A stretch of DNA of 54,447 bases from Pacificispira sp002696645 (GTDB lineage Bacteria > Pseudomonadota > Alphaproteobacteria > UBA8366 > Aestuariispiraceae). The notes beneath the pieces were generated by a model. That model did no database searches and was not told the DNA's origin. It saw only the letters and a list, made by a program, of their open reading frames with translations. The stretch's first letter is position 1. Each line of letters opens with the position of its first letter. The translations under genes were made by a program, and so were the position numbers. Shown in pieces: positions 39,985 to 48,579 of the stretch. The stretch is from assembly GCF_048892425.1 (NCBI RefSeq), contig NZ_JBLZHU010000014.1, positions 1 to 54,447 of the forward strand. Reading direction: 5' to 3'.

Positions 39985-40695
39985 CTAGACTCCGAGATAT
40001 CGTGATTGGACTGCCAAGTCGGATTGTAGCGCCTCGGTGGTACCGTCAAAGACAACGAGCCCATTCTCCAAGATATAATTGTAGGAAGCAATAGCCATTA
40101 GGTCGGACAAGTGTTTGTCGACAACCAGGGCGGAAATTCCTCTGCTGCAGATCGACTTGATGCCCTTCCAGACTTCTTGACGGATGATCGGCGCTAGACC
40201 CTCGGTTGCTTCGTCGAGAATCAAGAGGCTGGGGTTCAGCATCATGGCGCGCGCGATCGCCAGCATCTGCTGTTCCCCGCCCGACAGATGGTCGCCCCAA
40301 TTGTTCCGCCTCTCTCTCAGGCGGGGGAAAAGTCGGTAGCAATCCTCCAACTTCCAGACTTTACTCGGTGAGGCATCGGGTAGGCTGCGCTGGGCGAGCA
40401 ACAGATTCTCCTCAACCGTCAGTGTCGGGAAAATGCGTCGACCTTCCGGCACTAGGCCGATACCTAACCGCGCGATGCTGTAAGGCGTCTTGCCGGTAAG
40501 CGCTGTACCCCGGAAGGTGATTTCCCCTTGCGCGGTCGTGGTCAAACCCATGATCGAGCGGATCGTCGTCGTCTTGCCCATACCATTGCGGCCGAGCAGG
40601 GTTACGATCTGGCCTTCTCCGATCTTCAGGGACACGCCATGCAGGACTTTGACATGCCCGTAAGAGGTATGGATGTTATCGATGTGGAGCGTCAC
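39985..40695 (-). CDS. livF: Branched-chain/aromatic acid ABC transporter ATPase (LivF-like)
   Basis: One of two ATPases powering the LIV-type importer. The 236-residue protein has Walker A (GRNGMGKTTT), the signature LSGGEQQMLAIARAM, Walker B (LLILDEATEGLAP) and the H loop (LVVDKHLSDL). The H-loop region has Asp-Lys before His rather than the common Glu-Gln. Gap to livG is three bases. LIV-type systems next to CoA ligases usually import aromatic or cyclic acids rather than leucine. Confidence 0.92.
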   Translation of the reverse strand: MTLHIDNIHTSYGHVKVLHGVSLKIGEGQIVTLLGRNGMGKTTTIRSIMGLTTTAQGEITFRGTALTGKTPYSIARLGIGLVPEGRRIFPTLTVEENLLLAQRSLPDASPSKVWKLEDCYRLFPRLRERRNNWGDHLSGGEQQMLAIARAMMLNPSLLILDEATEGLAPIIRQEVWKGIKSICSRGISALVVDKHLSDLMAIASYNYILENGLVVFDGTTEALQSDLAVQSRYLGV

Positions 40696-40698
40696 CGG

Positions 40699-41439
40699 CT
40701 ATTCTCCCAAATAGGCTTCTTGAACCGCCTTGTCGGCCCGGACCTCTTCAACCGAGCCGCAAGCGGCGACCGTCCCGTTGACAAGTACGGTTAGTCGATC
40801 TGCCAGCGAGAAGACGGCGCTGAGATCGTGTTCGATAAGGATGACGGAATGATCGTGCTTCAGGCCAGCAATCAATTCGGTGACGCGGCGTGTCTCGTCA
40901 TAGCCGATACCCGACATCGGTTCGTCGAGCAGCACGATGGAGGGACGGGTGGCAAGGACCATAGCGATCTCCAGCATGCGCTGTTCGCCGTAACTCAGCG
41001 CGCGTGCCTGAACGTGACAACGTTCCTGTAGTCCGACCAGGGATAGGGCGCGTTCGGCTTCTTCCTCCAAGCGACGGTAGGCGGCGAAGGGCTTCACGAA
41101 ACGGAAGGCATGGTCGAGATGCACGAGAGCGGCGGTCTTCACATTCTCTTGTGCAGTCATGGAATCGAAGATGTTGGTGCGCTGGAAGGACCGACCGACG
41201 CCGTGCCGGGCGAAGACATGAGCGGGTCTCCCCTCTAGCCGTTTGCCCACGACCTCGATCGTTCCGCCGTCAGGTCGGGTAACGCCGGACAGGAGGTTGA
41301 GGAAGGTGGTTTTACCTGCCCCATTCGGCCCGATGACCGCGTGGATCTCCCCCTGCTCGAGCGTCCAGCAGACCGAATTGATCGCGGTCAACCCGCCGTA
41401 GCGACGGGTCAGCCGATCGGCGACGAGAACTGCGCTCAT
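40699..41439 (-). CDS. livG: Branched-chain/aromatic acid ABC transporter ATPase (LivG-like)
   Basis: The 246-residue partner ATPase with Walker A (GPNGAGKTTF), signature (LSYGEQRMLEIAMVL), Walker B (SIVLLDEPMSGIG) and H loop (VILIEHDLSAVF). Its start overlaps the livM stop by four bases. The LivG-type LNLLSG and FQRTNIFDSMTAQENV segments are present. Forms a heterodimer with the LivF-like protein. Confidence 0.92.
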   Translation of the reverse strand: MSAVLVADRLTRRYGGLTAINSVCWTLEQGEIHAVIGPNGAGKTTFLNLLSGVTRPDGGTIEVVGKRLEGRPAHVFARHGVGRSFQRTNIFDSMTAQENVKTAALVHLDHAFRFVKPFAAYRRLEEEAERALSLVGLQERCHVQARALSYGEQRMLEIAMVLATRPSIVLLDEPMSGIGYDETRRVTELIAGLKHDHSVILIEHDLSAVFSLADRLTVLVNGTVAACGSVEEVRADKAVQEAYLGE

Positions 41440-42404
41440 GGCCGCGCCTCCCCGTCACGTCGTTTCAAGTTCTCTGCCCTTGCAGCTATCCATGGCCAAG
41501 CGCCGCCGCGCACCCTAAGGACAAAGAGGACAAGCATAATACCAAGGAAGAACTTCCAATTAGATGTGTAAGTGCCGAGATACTCTTCCAGCAGCGTGAT
41601 GAGCACAGCGCCGAGAACTGGGCCGACGAGAGTACCGCTGCCGCCGAGCACCAACATGATGAGGATCTGCCCCGACATGTGCCAGGACAGGAGCGTCGGA
41701 TCCGCGAACATCTGATGCAAGGCGAATAGATATCCAGCAAGGCCGGCGCCACCGCCCGCGATAACGAAAGCTGTGAGCGCATAGGTCTTACTGTCGAAGC
41801 CTACAGATTCCAGCCGGGGCGCGTTCAAGCCGATCCCCTTGACAATCTGTCCAAAGGGGGAGCGGATCAGGACAAAGAGAAAGGCTATGAACGCGGCGAT
41901 GAGTGCCAGCACGAAAAAGTAGAACTGCCGCTCGTTGTCCAGGTTCAGAATTGCGATGCCGAAGAGATCGTAGCTGCCACGCTCCATCAGCACGACCCCG
42001 TCTGAGCCGCCTGTGAAAGTGCTATCGTGGACCAAATAGTAAAAAGCCTGCGAGAAGGCGAGAGTGATCAGCACGAAATAGATGCCCCATGTTCGCACCG
42101 CCAGAAAGCCGACCAATGCAGCGGCGACCATGGCACCGAGAACGGATAACGGCACGGCGAAGAGTGGCGCGATGCCACCCTTATCGACGAGAAGCGCCAT
42201 GGTATAGGCGCCGATGCCGAAGAAGGCTGCGTGGCCCAGGCTAATCATCTTGGCATGGCCGACAAGTAAATCTAGGCTGAGCGCCAGCAGTGCCAAGATC
42301 AGAATACGGATCGCCAAGTCCATGTGGAAGGGCGAGACGAGAAACGGCAGGACGATCAGGACGGTGAGCGCCCCGCCTGGGATGAGATATCGAGGGGAGT
42401 TCAT
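41436..42404 (-). CDS. livM: ABC transporter permease (LivM-like)
   Basis: A 322-residue membrane permease from the ATG at 42404, which overlaps the livH stop (ATGA). It has about nine helices and the LivM signature: LLVGHAKMISLGHAAFFGIG, then a FALHQMFADPTLLSWHMSGQ-like loop and GGSGTLVGPVLGAVLITLLE, the EAA-like coupling segment. A longer frame upstream lies inside livH and is rejected. Works with LivH as the membrane channel. Confidence 0.92.
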   Translation of the reverse strand: MNSPRYLIPGGALTVLIVLPFLVSPFHMDLAIRILILALLALSLDLLVGHAKMISLGHAAFFGIGAYTMALLVDKGGIAPLFAVPLSVLGAMVAAALVGFLAVRTWGIYFVLITLAFSQAFYYLVHDSTFTGGSDGVVLMERGSYDLFGIAILNLDNERQFYFFVLALIAAFIAFLFVLIRSPFGQIVKGIGLNAPRLESVGFDSKTYALTAFVIAGGGAGLAGYLFALHQMFADPTLLSWHMSGQILIMLVLGGSGTLVGPVLGAVLITLLEEYLGTYTSNWKFFLGIMLVLFVLRVRGGAWPWIAARAENLKRRDGEARP

Positions 42405-43282
42405 TTGCTGATCCTCGCGCCGAAGAGGCCTTCGGGCCGCAGATACAGGATTGCGGCCACAACCAGATAGATCACGACATTGCTGAGTTCGGGCAGAGTT
42501 ACCCGACCAATTGTTTCCACCATGCCGACGAGGATGCTGGCAACAAAGGCACCCTTTAGCGAGCCGAGCCCGCCCAGGATGACGACCATGATCGCCGGGA
42601 TCAGGATAGTCTCGCCCATGCCGGGATACAATGACAGGATCGGCGCTGCGACGATGCCCGCGAAGGCCGCCAGCACGATGCCGAAACCGAAGACAAGCAG
42701 GGAGACGAGGTTGACGTCGACGCCCAGCGCCGAGGTCATCTCGCGGTCGAAGACGCCAGCGCGGACCTGGATACCGATCCGGGTAAAGGACAGCAGCAGC
42801 CAAACGCTGATTCCGACAACGATCCCGACAACGGAGACAAGTAGCCTGTAGAGCGGATATTCGCGGTCGAAGCCGATTGAGACGCTGCCGGACAGGGCGT
42901 CGGGGATGTCGATAGAACGGATGGTCGGGCCCCAGACCATGGTGATCACCTCGTTGGCGATCAGGATTAGACCATAGGTCAGTAGCACTTGGTCCAGATG
43001 GCTGCGGTCGCGCAGAGAACGGAAGATCGTTTTCTCGGATGCCATCGACAGCGCGACGATGGCGGCTAATGCGGCCAGCACGCTTAGGATTGGTGGGATG
43101 CGGGCCTGCAGGCCCGCATAGAAGAGATAGGCGCCCAGCATGTAGAAGCTGCCATGCGCCAGATTAACGACACCCATAACGCCCAGGATCAGGGACAGCC
43201 CGATCGCGAACATGAAATAGAGAAAGCCGAGCTGAAATCCGTTCAAGACCTGGACACAGGCCGAAACGAGAAACTCATCCAT
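42401..43282 (-). CDS. livH: ABC transporter permease (LivH-like)
   Basis: A 293-residue permease with about eight helices and LivH blocks: LGVMGVVNLAHGSFYMLGAY, MASEKTIFRSLRDRSHLDQV and MVVILGGLGSLKGAFVASIL. It follows the binding protein with 85 bases between, in which a strong hairpin lies. The order (binding protein, H, M, G, F) is canonical. Confidence 0.92.
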   Translation of the reverse strand: MDEFLVSACVQVLNGFQLGFLYFMFAIGLSLILGVMGVVNLAHGSFYMLGAYLFYAGLQARIPPILSVLAALAAIVALSMASEKTIFRSLRDRSHLDQVLLTYGLILIANEVITMVWGPTIRSIDIPDALSGSVSIGFDREYPLYRLLVSVVGIVVGISVWLLLSFTRIGIQVRAGVFDREMTSALGVDVNLVSLLVFGFGIVLAAFAGIVAAPILSLYPGMGETILIPAIMVVILGGLGSLKGAFVASILVGMVETIGRVTLPELSNVVIYLVVAAILYLRPEGLFGARISK

Positions 43283-43314
43283 CTGGAAAATCCCTCACCG
43301 GAATTGAAGACATT

Positions 43315-43354
43315 CGGCCGCTCTCCCCCTCCTAACACAGTGGGAGAGCGGCCG
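43315..43354 (-). terminator. 13-bp stem hairpin between binding protein and permease
   Basis: Perfect arms CGGCCGCTCTCCC / GGGAGAGCGGCCG with a 14-base loop, 14 bases after the binding-protein stop. No U-run. In operons of this kind such hairpins protect the upstream mRNA or partly stop transcription, giving more binding protein than permease. Confidence 0.7.
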
Positions 43355-43367
43355 GTTTCCGCCTGTA

Positions 43368-44552
43368 TCAGAGCGTGCAGTCGGTGGTCGGGGTTGTCAG
43401 GCTCTTGGCGGCCGTGTCGATCACAACATTCTGGCCGTTCTGCACCTCCAGGACGTAAATGTCCTGCACCGGATCGTGGTTCCGGCTGAAGGCCATTCGG
43501 CCACGCGGGCTATCCAGTGCGATACCGTCCAGAGCACGGGACAGAGCTTCTTTGTCCTCGGTGTTGCCGTCGGTGGTCTTAAGCGCCTCGACGATCGCCC
43601 GGCCACTGTCGTAGCCTTGAACCGCATAAAGCGACGGTGCCGAGCCGTAACGGTCCTGAAAAGCCTGCCGAAAGGCGGTGTTCTGCGGATTGTCCAGGGT
43701 TTCCGCATAGTGAAGGGTGGTTCGAATGCCCTCGGAGGCCTCGCCTTGAGCCGGGCGGACGTCACTGGTCGTCAGGAAACCGCATCCGTAAAGCGGGATA
43801 TTACCGTGAAGGCCGAACTGGCTGTACTGCTTGACAAATTCCACCGCAGCGTTGCCGGCGAAGAAGCAGAACACTGCCTCGGCCCCGGAATTGCGGATCT
43901 GCTCCAGGAATGGCGCATATTGGATCTCCTTGAGGTCCGGCAGAACCTCGCCAGCGATCTCGCCGCCCGCCTCCTGGAAACTCTCGGAGAAATGCTTCAG
44001 CATAAGTGTACCGCCGGCATAATTCGACGCCGCCAACATCACACGGCGGATGCCTTGCTTGTACATCCAGGTGCCCATCGGCGCGCTGACCTGCCAATTG
44101 GAGAAGGAGGTTCGGTAAATGAAGGGCGAGCACAGGCCCTGCGACAGCCCGTCATGGCCAGCATTGGCGACGATCAGATGCGTACGTCCGTTATGCGCGA
44201 CATTGCGAATGGCTGCCGCGACGGCGCTGGAAACCGGACCGACGAGAAAGTCGACGGCTTCCTGCTTCACCAAACGATTGGCACCCTGAATCGCCGTCTT
44301 CGGATTGACTTCGGTGTCCTGTTTGATCACTTCTACGGAGCGACCGGCAACCGTGCCTCCTTCCTCGGCCAAGGCGAGTTCTAGACCTTGGGCGATCTCT
44401 TCACCCAGTTTCGCATAGACGGACGAAAAGGGCAAAATCAGGCCTAGCTTGAGCGGCGTCGCCGCCCAGGCCGGATACACATTCGGAATGATACTCCCAG
44501 CGGCGGCCACGGAGCCCGCCGCGAGAAAACCGCGTCTTGAGATTGTGAACAT
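43368..44552 (-). CDS. ABC transporter substrate-binding protein
   Basis: Periplasmic binding protein of the LivJ/type I group, 394 residues from the ATG at 44552 (GGGAGG upstream). The N-terminus is a Tat signal (TISRRGFLAAGSVAAAGSII). The mature part shows LGLILPFSSVYAKLGEEIAQ, TAIQGANRLVKQEAVDFLVG, and the hinge and lobe 2 with YAVQGYDSGRAIVEALK. Ligand class cannot be read from sequence; neighbours (aryl-CoA ligase, Paa-type oxygenase) suggest an aromatic or alicyclic carboxylate. Two long frames on the other strand are shadows. Confidence 0.9.
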   Translation of the reverse strand: MFTISRRGFLAAGSVAAAGSIIPNVYPAWAATPLKLGLILPFSSVYAKLGEEIAQGLELALAEEGGTVAGRSVEVIKQDTEVNPKTAIQGANRLVKQEAVDFLVGPVSSAVAAAIRNVAHNGRTHLIVANAGHDGLSQGLCSPFIYRTSFSNWQVSAPMGTWMYKQGIRRVMLAASNYAGGTLMLKHFSESFQEAGGEIAGEVLPDLKEIQYAPFLEQIRNSGAEAVFCFFAGNAAVEFVKQYSQFGLHGNIPLYGCGFLTTSDVRPAQGEASEGIRTTLHYAETLDNPQNTAFRQAFQDRYGSAPSLYAVQGYDSGRAIVEALKTTDGNTEDKEALSRALDGIALDSPRGRMAFSRNHDPVQDIYVLEVQNGQNVVIDTAAKSLTTPTTDCTL

Positions 44553-44667
44553 TTCTTCCTCCCTTGGGTTTTTGGTCAGCACTCTTCCATCGTCGACCCG
44601 CTTGGGTCATCCGTCGGACACCACTTCCGGCTCATTCTTGTGAGACGGTATTCGTCAATCTGCGCTA

Positions 44668-46251
44668 CTACGCGGCCTCGATTTTTGAACTCAGCTCCCG
44701 CAGTCGGAAGCGCTGGATCTTGCCTGTTGCCGTCTTCGGCAGGTCAGGTACGAATTCGAACCGGGCTGGGCATTTGAAGCGGGGTAGCTTGCTCTTGACG
44801 TAATCCTTGATCTCTTCCGCGAGGGCCGCGGAGGCGCACACCCCTTCCCCGGTCTTGCGCAGCACGACGTAGGCGGCGGGACGAACGAGACCGTCGGCGT
44901 TCGGTGCGCCGACGATCGCACATTCCTGTACGACGCTATGCTCGGTGATAATGTTTTCGATTTCCGTAGGCGAGACCCAGATCGCTCCGATCCGCAGCAT
45001 GTCGTCGCCGCGCCCGACGTAGAACAGATTTCCTTCGGTATCCTGGTAATATTTGTCGCCGGTGAAGACGCCGCCGTCGCGCATTGTCTCCGCCGTCTTC
45101 TCCGGCTTGTTCCAGTACTCCAACGCCGCGGTCGGGCCTTTGGCGAACAGGCTGCCAATCTCGCCTTGCGAAACGGGTTTGCCGTCCTCGCCCAGCAGCA
45201 CGGCCTCAAACCCGGGTACGGGCTTGCCGCAGGAACCGGGGACGACCGCACCGGGCCGGTTGACGATGAACATATGCGTCATCTCGGTCGTGCCGACGCC
45301 GTCCAAGATGTCTAGGCCGGTCAGTGTCCGCCAGCGGTTGAGCAGGGTCGGCGGAAGGACTTCGCCACCACTGACGCAAAACCGCGTTCGGGAACATGCC
45401 TCGGCGATCTCGGCCGCGCTCAGATGCTCCTCGGCATAGGCAATCATGCCAGAGAATAGGGTTGGGACACCCATGAAGACGGTCGGGCGATGCGTGATCC
45501 ATTCCCGCCAAACACTTTCTGGTTTGATCGGTGCGCTAGTACAGACCGTTGTCGCCTTAGCCTTCAGCGGGAAATAGACCTGATTGCCTAAGCCATAGGC
45601 GAAGAACATCTTCGGCGGACACAGGATGACATCGTCTTGGCAAATGCCCTGCATCGGCAGCCCGAAGAGTTCGCAAGCCGAGAACATATGCTGATGGGTG
45701 TGCACGACCCCCTTCGGGCTGCCGGTGCTGCCGGAACTGTAGAGCCAAAAAGCGGTGTCATCAGGTGCGCAATTGAAGGTACCGCGAGGCTCTGTGGGAT
45801 CGGCCCGCCGGTCGTCGAGACAGGAATACCCGTCGATCCGGCCCCGGACGGTCATGATGGCCGGGTTGTTCCGCAACTCGCCGATGGCGGGGAGCATTGT
45901 CTCGAAGATATCCGCTTCGACTAGCAGCACCCGTGAGCCGCTGTCGTTCAAGTAATAGATGTAATCCTTCGTCGTGAGATAGGTGTTGAGCGGGACTGGG
46001 ATGATGCCCTCTTTGATCGCGCCGAAGAAGAAGGCCGGGAAATCCAGCCCGTCGCGCATACACAGCATAATCCGGTCGCCTGGACGGGCGCCGAGGCTGC
46101 GGAGAATATCCCCGGCGCGGTCGATATGCTCCAGAAGGTCGCCATAGCTGTGCGCGCGCCCATCCGCGATTAGACAGGGCTTGGCAAGGACCTCGTCGTC
46201 CAGGCCATCGAAAATATAGTCGACAACATTGCCTTTGAGTGTGGCGAGCAT
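44668..46251 (-). CDS. Benzoate-CoA-ligase-like acid:CoA ligase
   Basis: Adenylate-forming enzyme that activates an aromatic acid with ATP and CoA. The 527-residue protein has the P-loop YSSGSTGSPK (171-180), the A5 block LDILDGVGTTEMTHMFI, A7/A8 (TGDKYYQDTEGNLFYVGRGD DML-type hinge) and the A10 Lys in PKTATGKIQRF. The pattern GVGTTEMTHMF with NRPGAVVPGS matches benzoate-CoA ligases (BadA/BclA, BoxA-pathway type) rather than phenylacetate or long-chain ligases. GGGAGGAG precedes the ATG. It is the first gene leftward from the shared promoter region, followed by the transporter genes. Preferred substrate is uncertain. Confidence 0.85.
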   Translation of the reverse strand: MLATLKGNVVDYIFDGLDDEVLAKPCLIADGRAHSYGDLLEHIDRAGDILRSLGARPGDRIMLCMRDGLDFPAFFFGAIKEGIIPVPLNTYLTTKDYIYYLNDSGSRVLLVEADIFETMLPAIGELRNNPAIMTVRGRIDGYSCLDDRRADPTEPRGTFNCAPDDTAFWLYSSGSTGSPKGVVHTHQHMFSACELFGLPMQGICQDDVILCPPKMFFAYGLGNQVYFPLKAKATTVCTSAPIKPESVWREWITHRPTVFMGVPTLFSGMIAYAEEHLSAAEIAEACSRTRFCVSGGEVLPPTLLNRWRTLTGLDILDGVGTTEMTHMFIVNRPGAVVPGSCGKPVPGFEAVLLGEDGKPVSQGEIGSLFAKGPTAALEYWNKPEKTAETMRDGGVFTGDKYYQDTEGNLFYVGRGDDMLRIGAIWVSPTEIENIITEHSVVQECAIVGAPNADGLVRPAAYVVLRKTGEGVCASAALAEEIKDYVKSKLPRFKCPARFEFVPDLPKTATGKIQRFRLRELSSKIEAA

Positions 46252-46310
46252 AATCAGAACTCCTCCCTATTCCCATCACCTTATTCTAATTTTTTTACGC
46301 TTGAATAAAC

Positions 46311-46337
46311 TTACATATAAGTAAAAAACTTTGTCAA
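46311..46337 (-). promoter_or_regulatory. Promoter of the ligase operon with TTAC-N6-GTAA operator
   Basis: Leftward -35 TTGACA at 46337-46332. The palindrome TTAC-ATATAA-GTAA occupies 46311-46324, covering the spacer and -10 area. The same palindrome occurs in the divergent promoter, in the same position relative to TTGACA, so one repressor should control both. Confidence 0.7.
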
Positions 46338-46515
46338 GAGGGTTGTTCTACGATCTATCTGTGATACGAATTTCTTACACCTTCTGTTCAATAAGTCCTG
46401 ATTATGTTATATATTACAATATGGTAAGCGAAAAAAACTATCGATAAGTGACTGAGCTCTGTAGTGCGTGTCCTTTATGAGATAGGTGAAGATCAATAAA
46501 TTTAAGAATTTTATA
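46338..46515. other. AT-rich divergent intergenic region
   Basis: Together with its flanks (46252-46570) this 319-base stretch separates the two arms of the catabolic cluster. No gene is visible. Apart from the two promoters it is AT-rich with no further obvious dyad. Confidence 0.6.
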
Positions 46516-46539
46516 TTGACAAAATTTACGCTATAGTAA
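46516..46539 (+). promoter_or_regulatory. Promoter of the MaoC-oxygenase operon with TTAC-N6-GTAA operator
   Basis: Rightward -35 TTGACA at 46516-46521, then the palindrome TTAC-GCTATA-GTAA at 46526-46539, with an AT-rich -10 (TAAATT or AATTAA) just after. The first start codon is 31 bases further on, after AGGAGACCC. Confidence 0.7.
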
Positions 46540-46570
46540 ATTAATTAAATCTCACTTTAGGAGACCCTAA

Positions 46571-46969
46571 ATGAATATCGAAAAACAGGGGATGGTGTTC
46601 CCACCCTATACGGTCGCGCCGGACCGGCGCCTAGCGGAGCTGTTCGCGCGAGGTATCGGCGTTGAGGGGGTGCCGGAAAGCGTGCCGCCCACCTACATGA
46701 TCTTTCTGCGTGGCGAGTCCATCGGCGCGAATCTGTTCGAGGAACTGGATATTCCCCGGCAGAAGGCACTGCATGGCGGCCAGCGTTACGACTGGGTGCG
46801 CCCGGTTAAATGGGACGAAACCCTGCAAGTAACCGCCCGCGTGAAAAGTATCATTGAAAAACAGGGCAAGTCGGGACGGGTTTGGTTCGCCGATATCGAG
46901 TTTGCCTATGACGACATCCGCGGCCAGCGGGTTCTGACCGAAATCACGCGGCTGATAGAGAGGGAATGA
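46571..46969 (+). CDS. MaoC-fold protein, FAS1-like dehydratase N-domain type
   Basis: A 132-residue hot-dog-fold protein: MVFPPYTVAPDRRLAELFAR, VPPTYMIFLRGES, then RQKALHGGQRYDWVRPVKWD and VKSIIEKQGKSGRVWF. These are the blocks of the non-catalytic N-terminal half of two-domain MaoC hydratases; it lacks the Asp/His hydratase motif. It needs a catalytic partner, surely the next gene, one base away. Such split pairs make heteromeric enoyl-CoA hydratases for bulky CoA esters (as in steroid side-chain or mesaconyl-CoA hydratases). Confidence 0.85.
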   Translation: MNIEKQGMVFPPYTVAPDRRLAELFARGIGVEGVPESVPPTYMIFLRGESIGANLFEELDIPRQKALHGGQRYDWVRPVKWDETLQVTARVKSIIEKQGKSGRVWFADIEFAYDDIRGQRVLTEITRLIERE

Positions 46970-46970
46970 G

Positions 46971-47354
46971 ATGGAACGCTTTTCGACCGGCGCCATAGTT
47001 CTGGATACTGTCGTTCAAGGTGCTACCCGCGACCGGATCGCGTTGTTTTCGCAAGGTACGGAAGACCCCAACCCCATTCACACCGACAAGGCTTTTGCGG
47101 AATCGGCGGGATTTCCAGATGTACTGCAACAGGGACCTATGACCACCGCGCATTTCGCGCGCCTCCTGACGAGGCGGGCAGGTCCCCTGAATAGCCTGGA
47201 CATTACGTTCAAGGCTCCAGTTTTCCCGGAGGAGGATCTTCATCTGACTGCTAAAGTGGATTCCGTTGCATCGGACGGTCTGGTGACATGCACCCTCGCG
47301 GCAGTAAAGGACGACGGCACAGTAACGGCAGTCGGTACCGCGACATGGAAATGA
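46971..47354 (+). CDS. MaoC-like enoyl-CoA hydratase, catalytic subunit
   Basis: The 127-residue hot-dog protein carries the hydratase motif EDPNPIHTDKAFAESAGF with catalytic Asp32 and His37, then VLQQGPMTTAHFARLL and the closing strands (LDITFKAPVFPEEDLHL). It forms the active half of a heteromeric hydratase with the preceding protein. It could hydrate an unsaturated ring-cleaved CoA ester or, like the MaoC domain of PaaZ, open an oxepin-CoA ring. Its stop overlaps the thiolase start (ATGA). Confidence 0.88.
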   Translation: MERFSTGAIVLDTVVQGATRDRIALFSQGTEDPNPIHTDKAFAESAGFPDVLQQGPMTTAHFARLLTRRAGPLNSLDITFKAPVFPEEDLHLTAKVDSVASDGLVTCTLAAVKDDGTVTAVGTATWK

Positions 47355-48565
47355 GCGAAACAACGACCAGTAACGACAGAACTGCGTTCGCAACAGCTTC
47401 GGCGGTCGTGCCCGTCATGGTGGCGGGGGGGTGTGTCGGTCCTTTCGGACGGAAGTCGACGCAGTCCCTCGGCATGATCGCCAGGCCTGTGGTTCGTGAT
47501 GCGATCGCCTCTAGCGGGTACGACTTTGACGACATTCAGGCCGTCTTTGTCGGCAACGCCTTCGGTGGTGCATTGACAGGTCAAGAGTCGATACTGGGCC
47601 AAGTTCTTATGCGCGACCTTCCGCTGAACGGCGTCCCGGTGCACACGGTTAAGAACGCCTGTTCCAGTGGATCGGATGCGGTGCATTTGGCCTGGAGCGC
47701 CATAGCCCACGGTCAGTACGATTGCGTACTCGTGCTTGGGGCGGAGAAGCTGATACACGAGGATCGGCGCCTGCCCTTCACGACCCTAGCGACGGCAACC
47801 GATCATAAGCCTGGATCGGAGGGACGGTCAGTCTTTATCGACGTCAATGTGAAGCGGGCGCAGGACTATATGGAAACTTTCGGTGCGACGCCGCGTCACT
47901 TCGCGCTCTGCGCATCTAAAAACCGGTTCCATGCTTCGCTCAACGAAAAGGCCGCGGTGCGCGAGCCGATGTCTTGGGAAGTTATCCTGGCCGATCAGGT
48001 CGTTCTGGAACCGCTGACGCGGGCGATGTGTGGCGGCTTGGTGGACGGTGCGGCGGCGGTAGTTCTGGTATCGGACCGGTTGTATCGCCGGCGCGGTTAT
48101 GGCGGTGTGCGAATTTCGGCCTCCGCAGTGACATCGGCCGTGCCGAACCCCGATGCGGTTGGCAGCGCGACGGCGCGGGCCGCCAAGCTCGCGTTCGAGC
48201 AAGCCGGCATCAATCCCAAAGATGTGTCTCTCGCCGAAGTACATGACCCGACCGCGCCGCAGGAATTCTTTGATATCGAGGAACTCGGCTTATGCGGTCG
48301 AGGCGAGGCGATTGATCTTGTTGAACAGGGTGAAACGACGCTCGGTGGACGTCTACCGGTGAATGTCAGCGGCGGGCTTACCGCACGCGGGCATCCGGTC
48401 GGCGCAACCGGGGTTGCGCAGATTGTTGAGATTTCCGAACAGTTGTTGATGCAGGCCGGAAAGCGACAGGTCCATAGGGCGCGGATTGGTTTGGCCCAGA
48501 TGGCGGGCGGACTGCTTGGACCGGATTCGGCGGTGTCGACGGTTCATTTGTTGGAAAAGATTTAA
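47351..48565 (+). CDS. SCP2/Ltp-type thiolase
   Basis: Cleaves or forms beta-ketoacyl-CoA, or in Ltp2-like members cleaves aldol CoA esters. The 404-residue protein has the nucleophile Cys104 in TVKNACSSGSDAVHLAW, the EVHDPTAPQEFFDIEELG block of SCP2-type thiolases, and SGGLTARGHPVGATGVAQIV with the catalytic His. The usual second C-terminal Cys loop of classical thiolases is not evident, as in Ltp proteins. No DUF35 partner gene is present. I use the ATG overlapping the MaoC stop; another ATG lies two codons upstream. Final thiolysis of a CoA intermediate is likely. Confidence 0.85.
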   Translation: MSETTTSNDRTAFATASAVVPVMVAGGCVGPFGRKSTQSLGMIARPVVRDAIASSGYDFDDIQAVFVGNAFGGALTGQESILGQVLMRDLPLNGVPVHTVKNACSSGSDAVHLAWSAIAHGQYDCVLVLGAEKLIHEDRRLPFTTLATATDHKPGSEGRSVFIDVNVKRAQDYMETFGATPRHFALCASKNRFHASLNEKAAVREPMSWEVILADQVVLEPLTRAMCGGLVDGAAAVVLVSDRLYRRRGYGGVRISASAVTSAVPNPDAVGSATARAAKLAFEQAGINPKDVSLAEVHDPTAPQEFFDIEELGLCGRGEAIDLVEQGETTLGGRLPVNVSGGLTARGHPVGATGVAQIVEISEQLLMQAGKRQVHRARIGLAQMAGGLLGPDSAVSTVHLLEKI

Positions 48566-48579
48566 CTTAGGGGTTGGAA

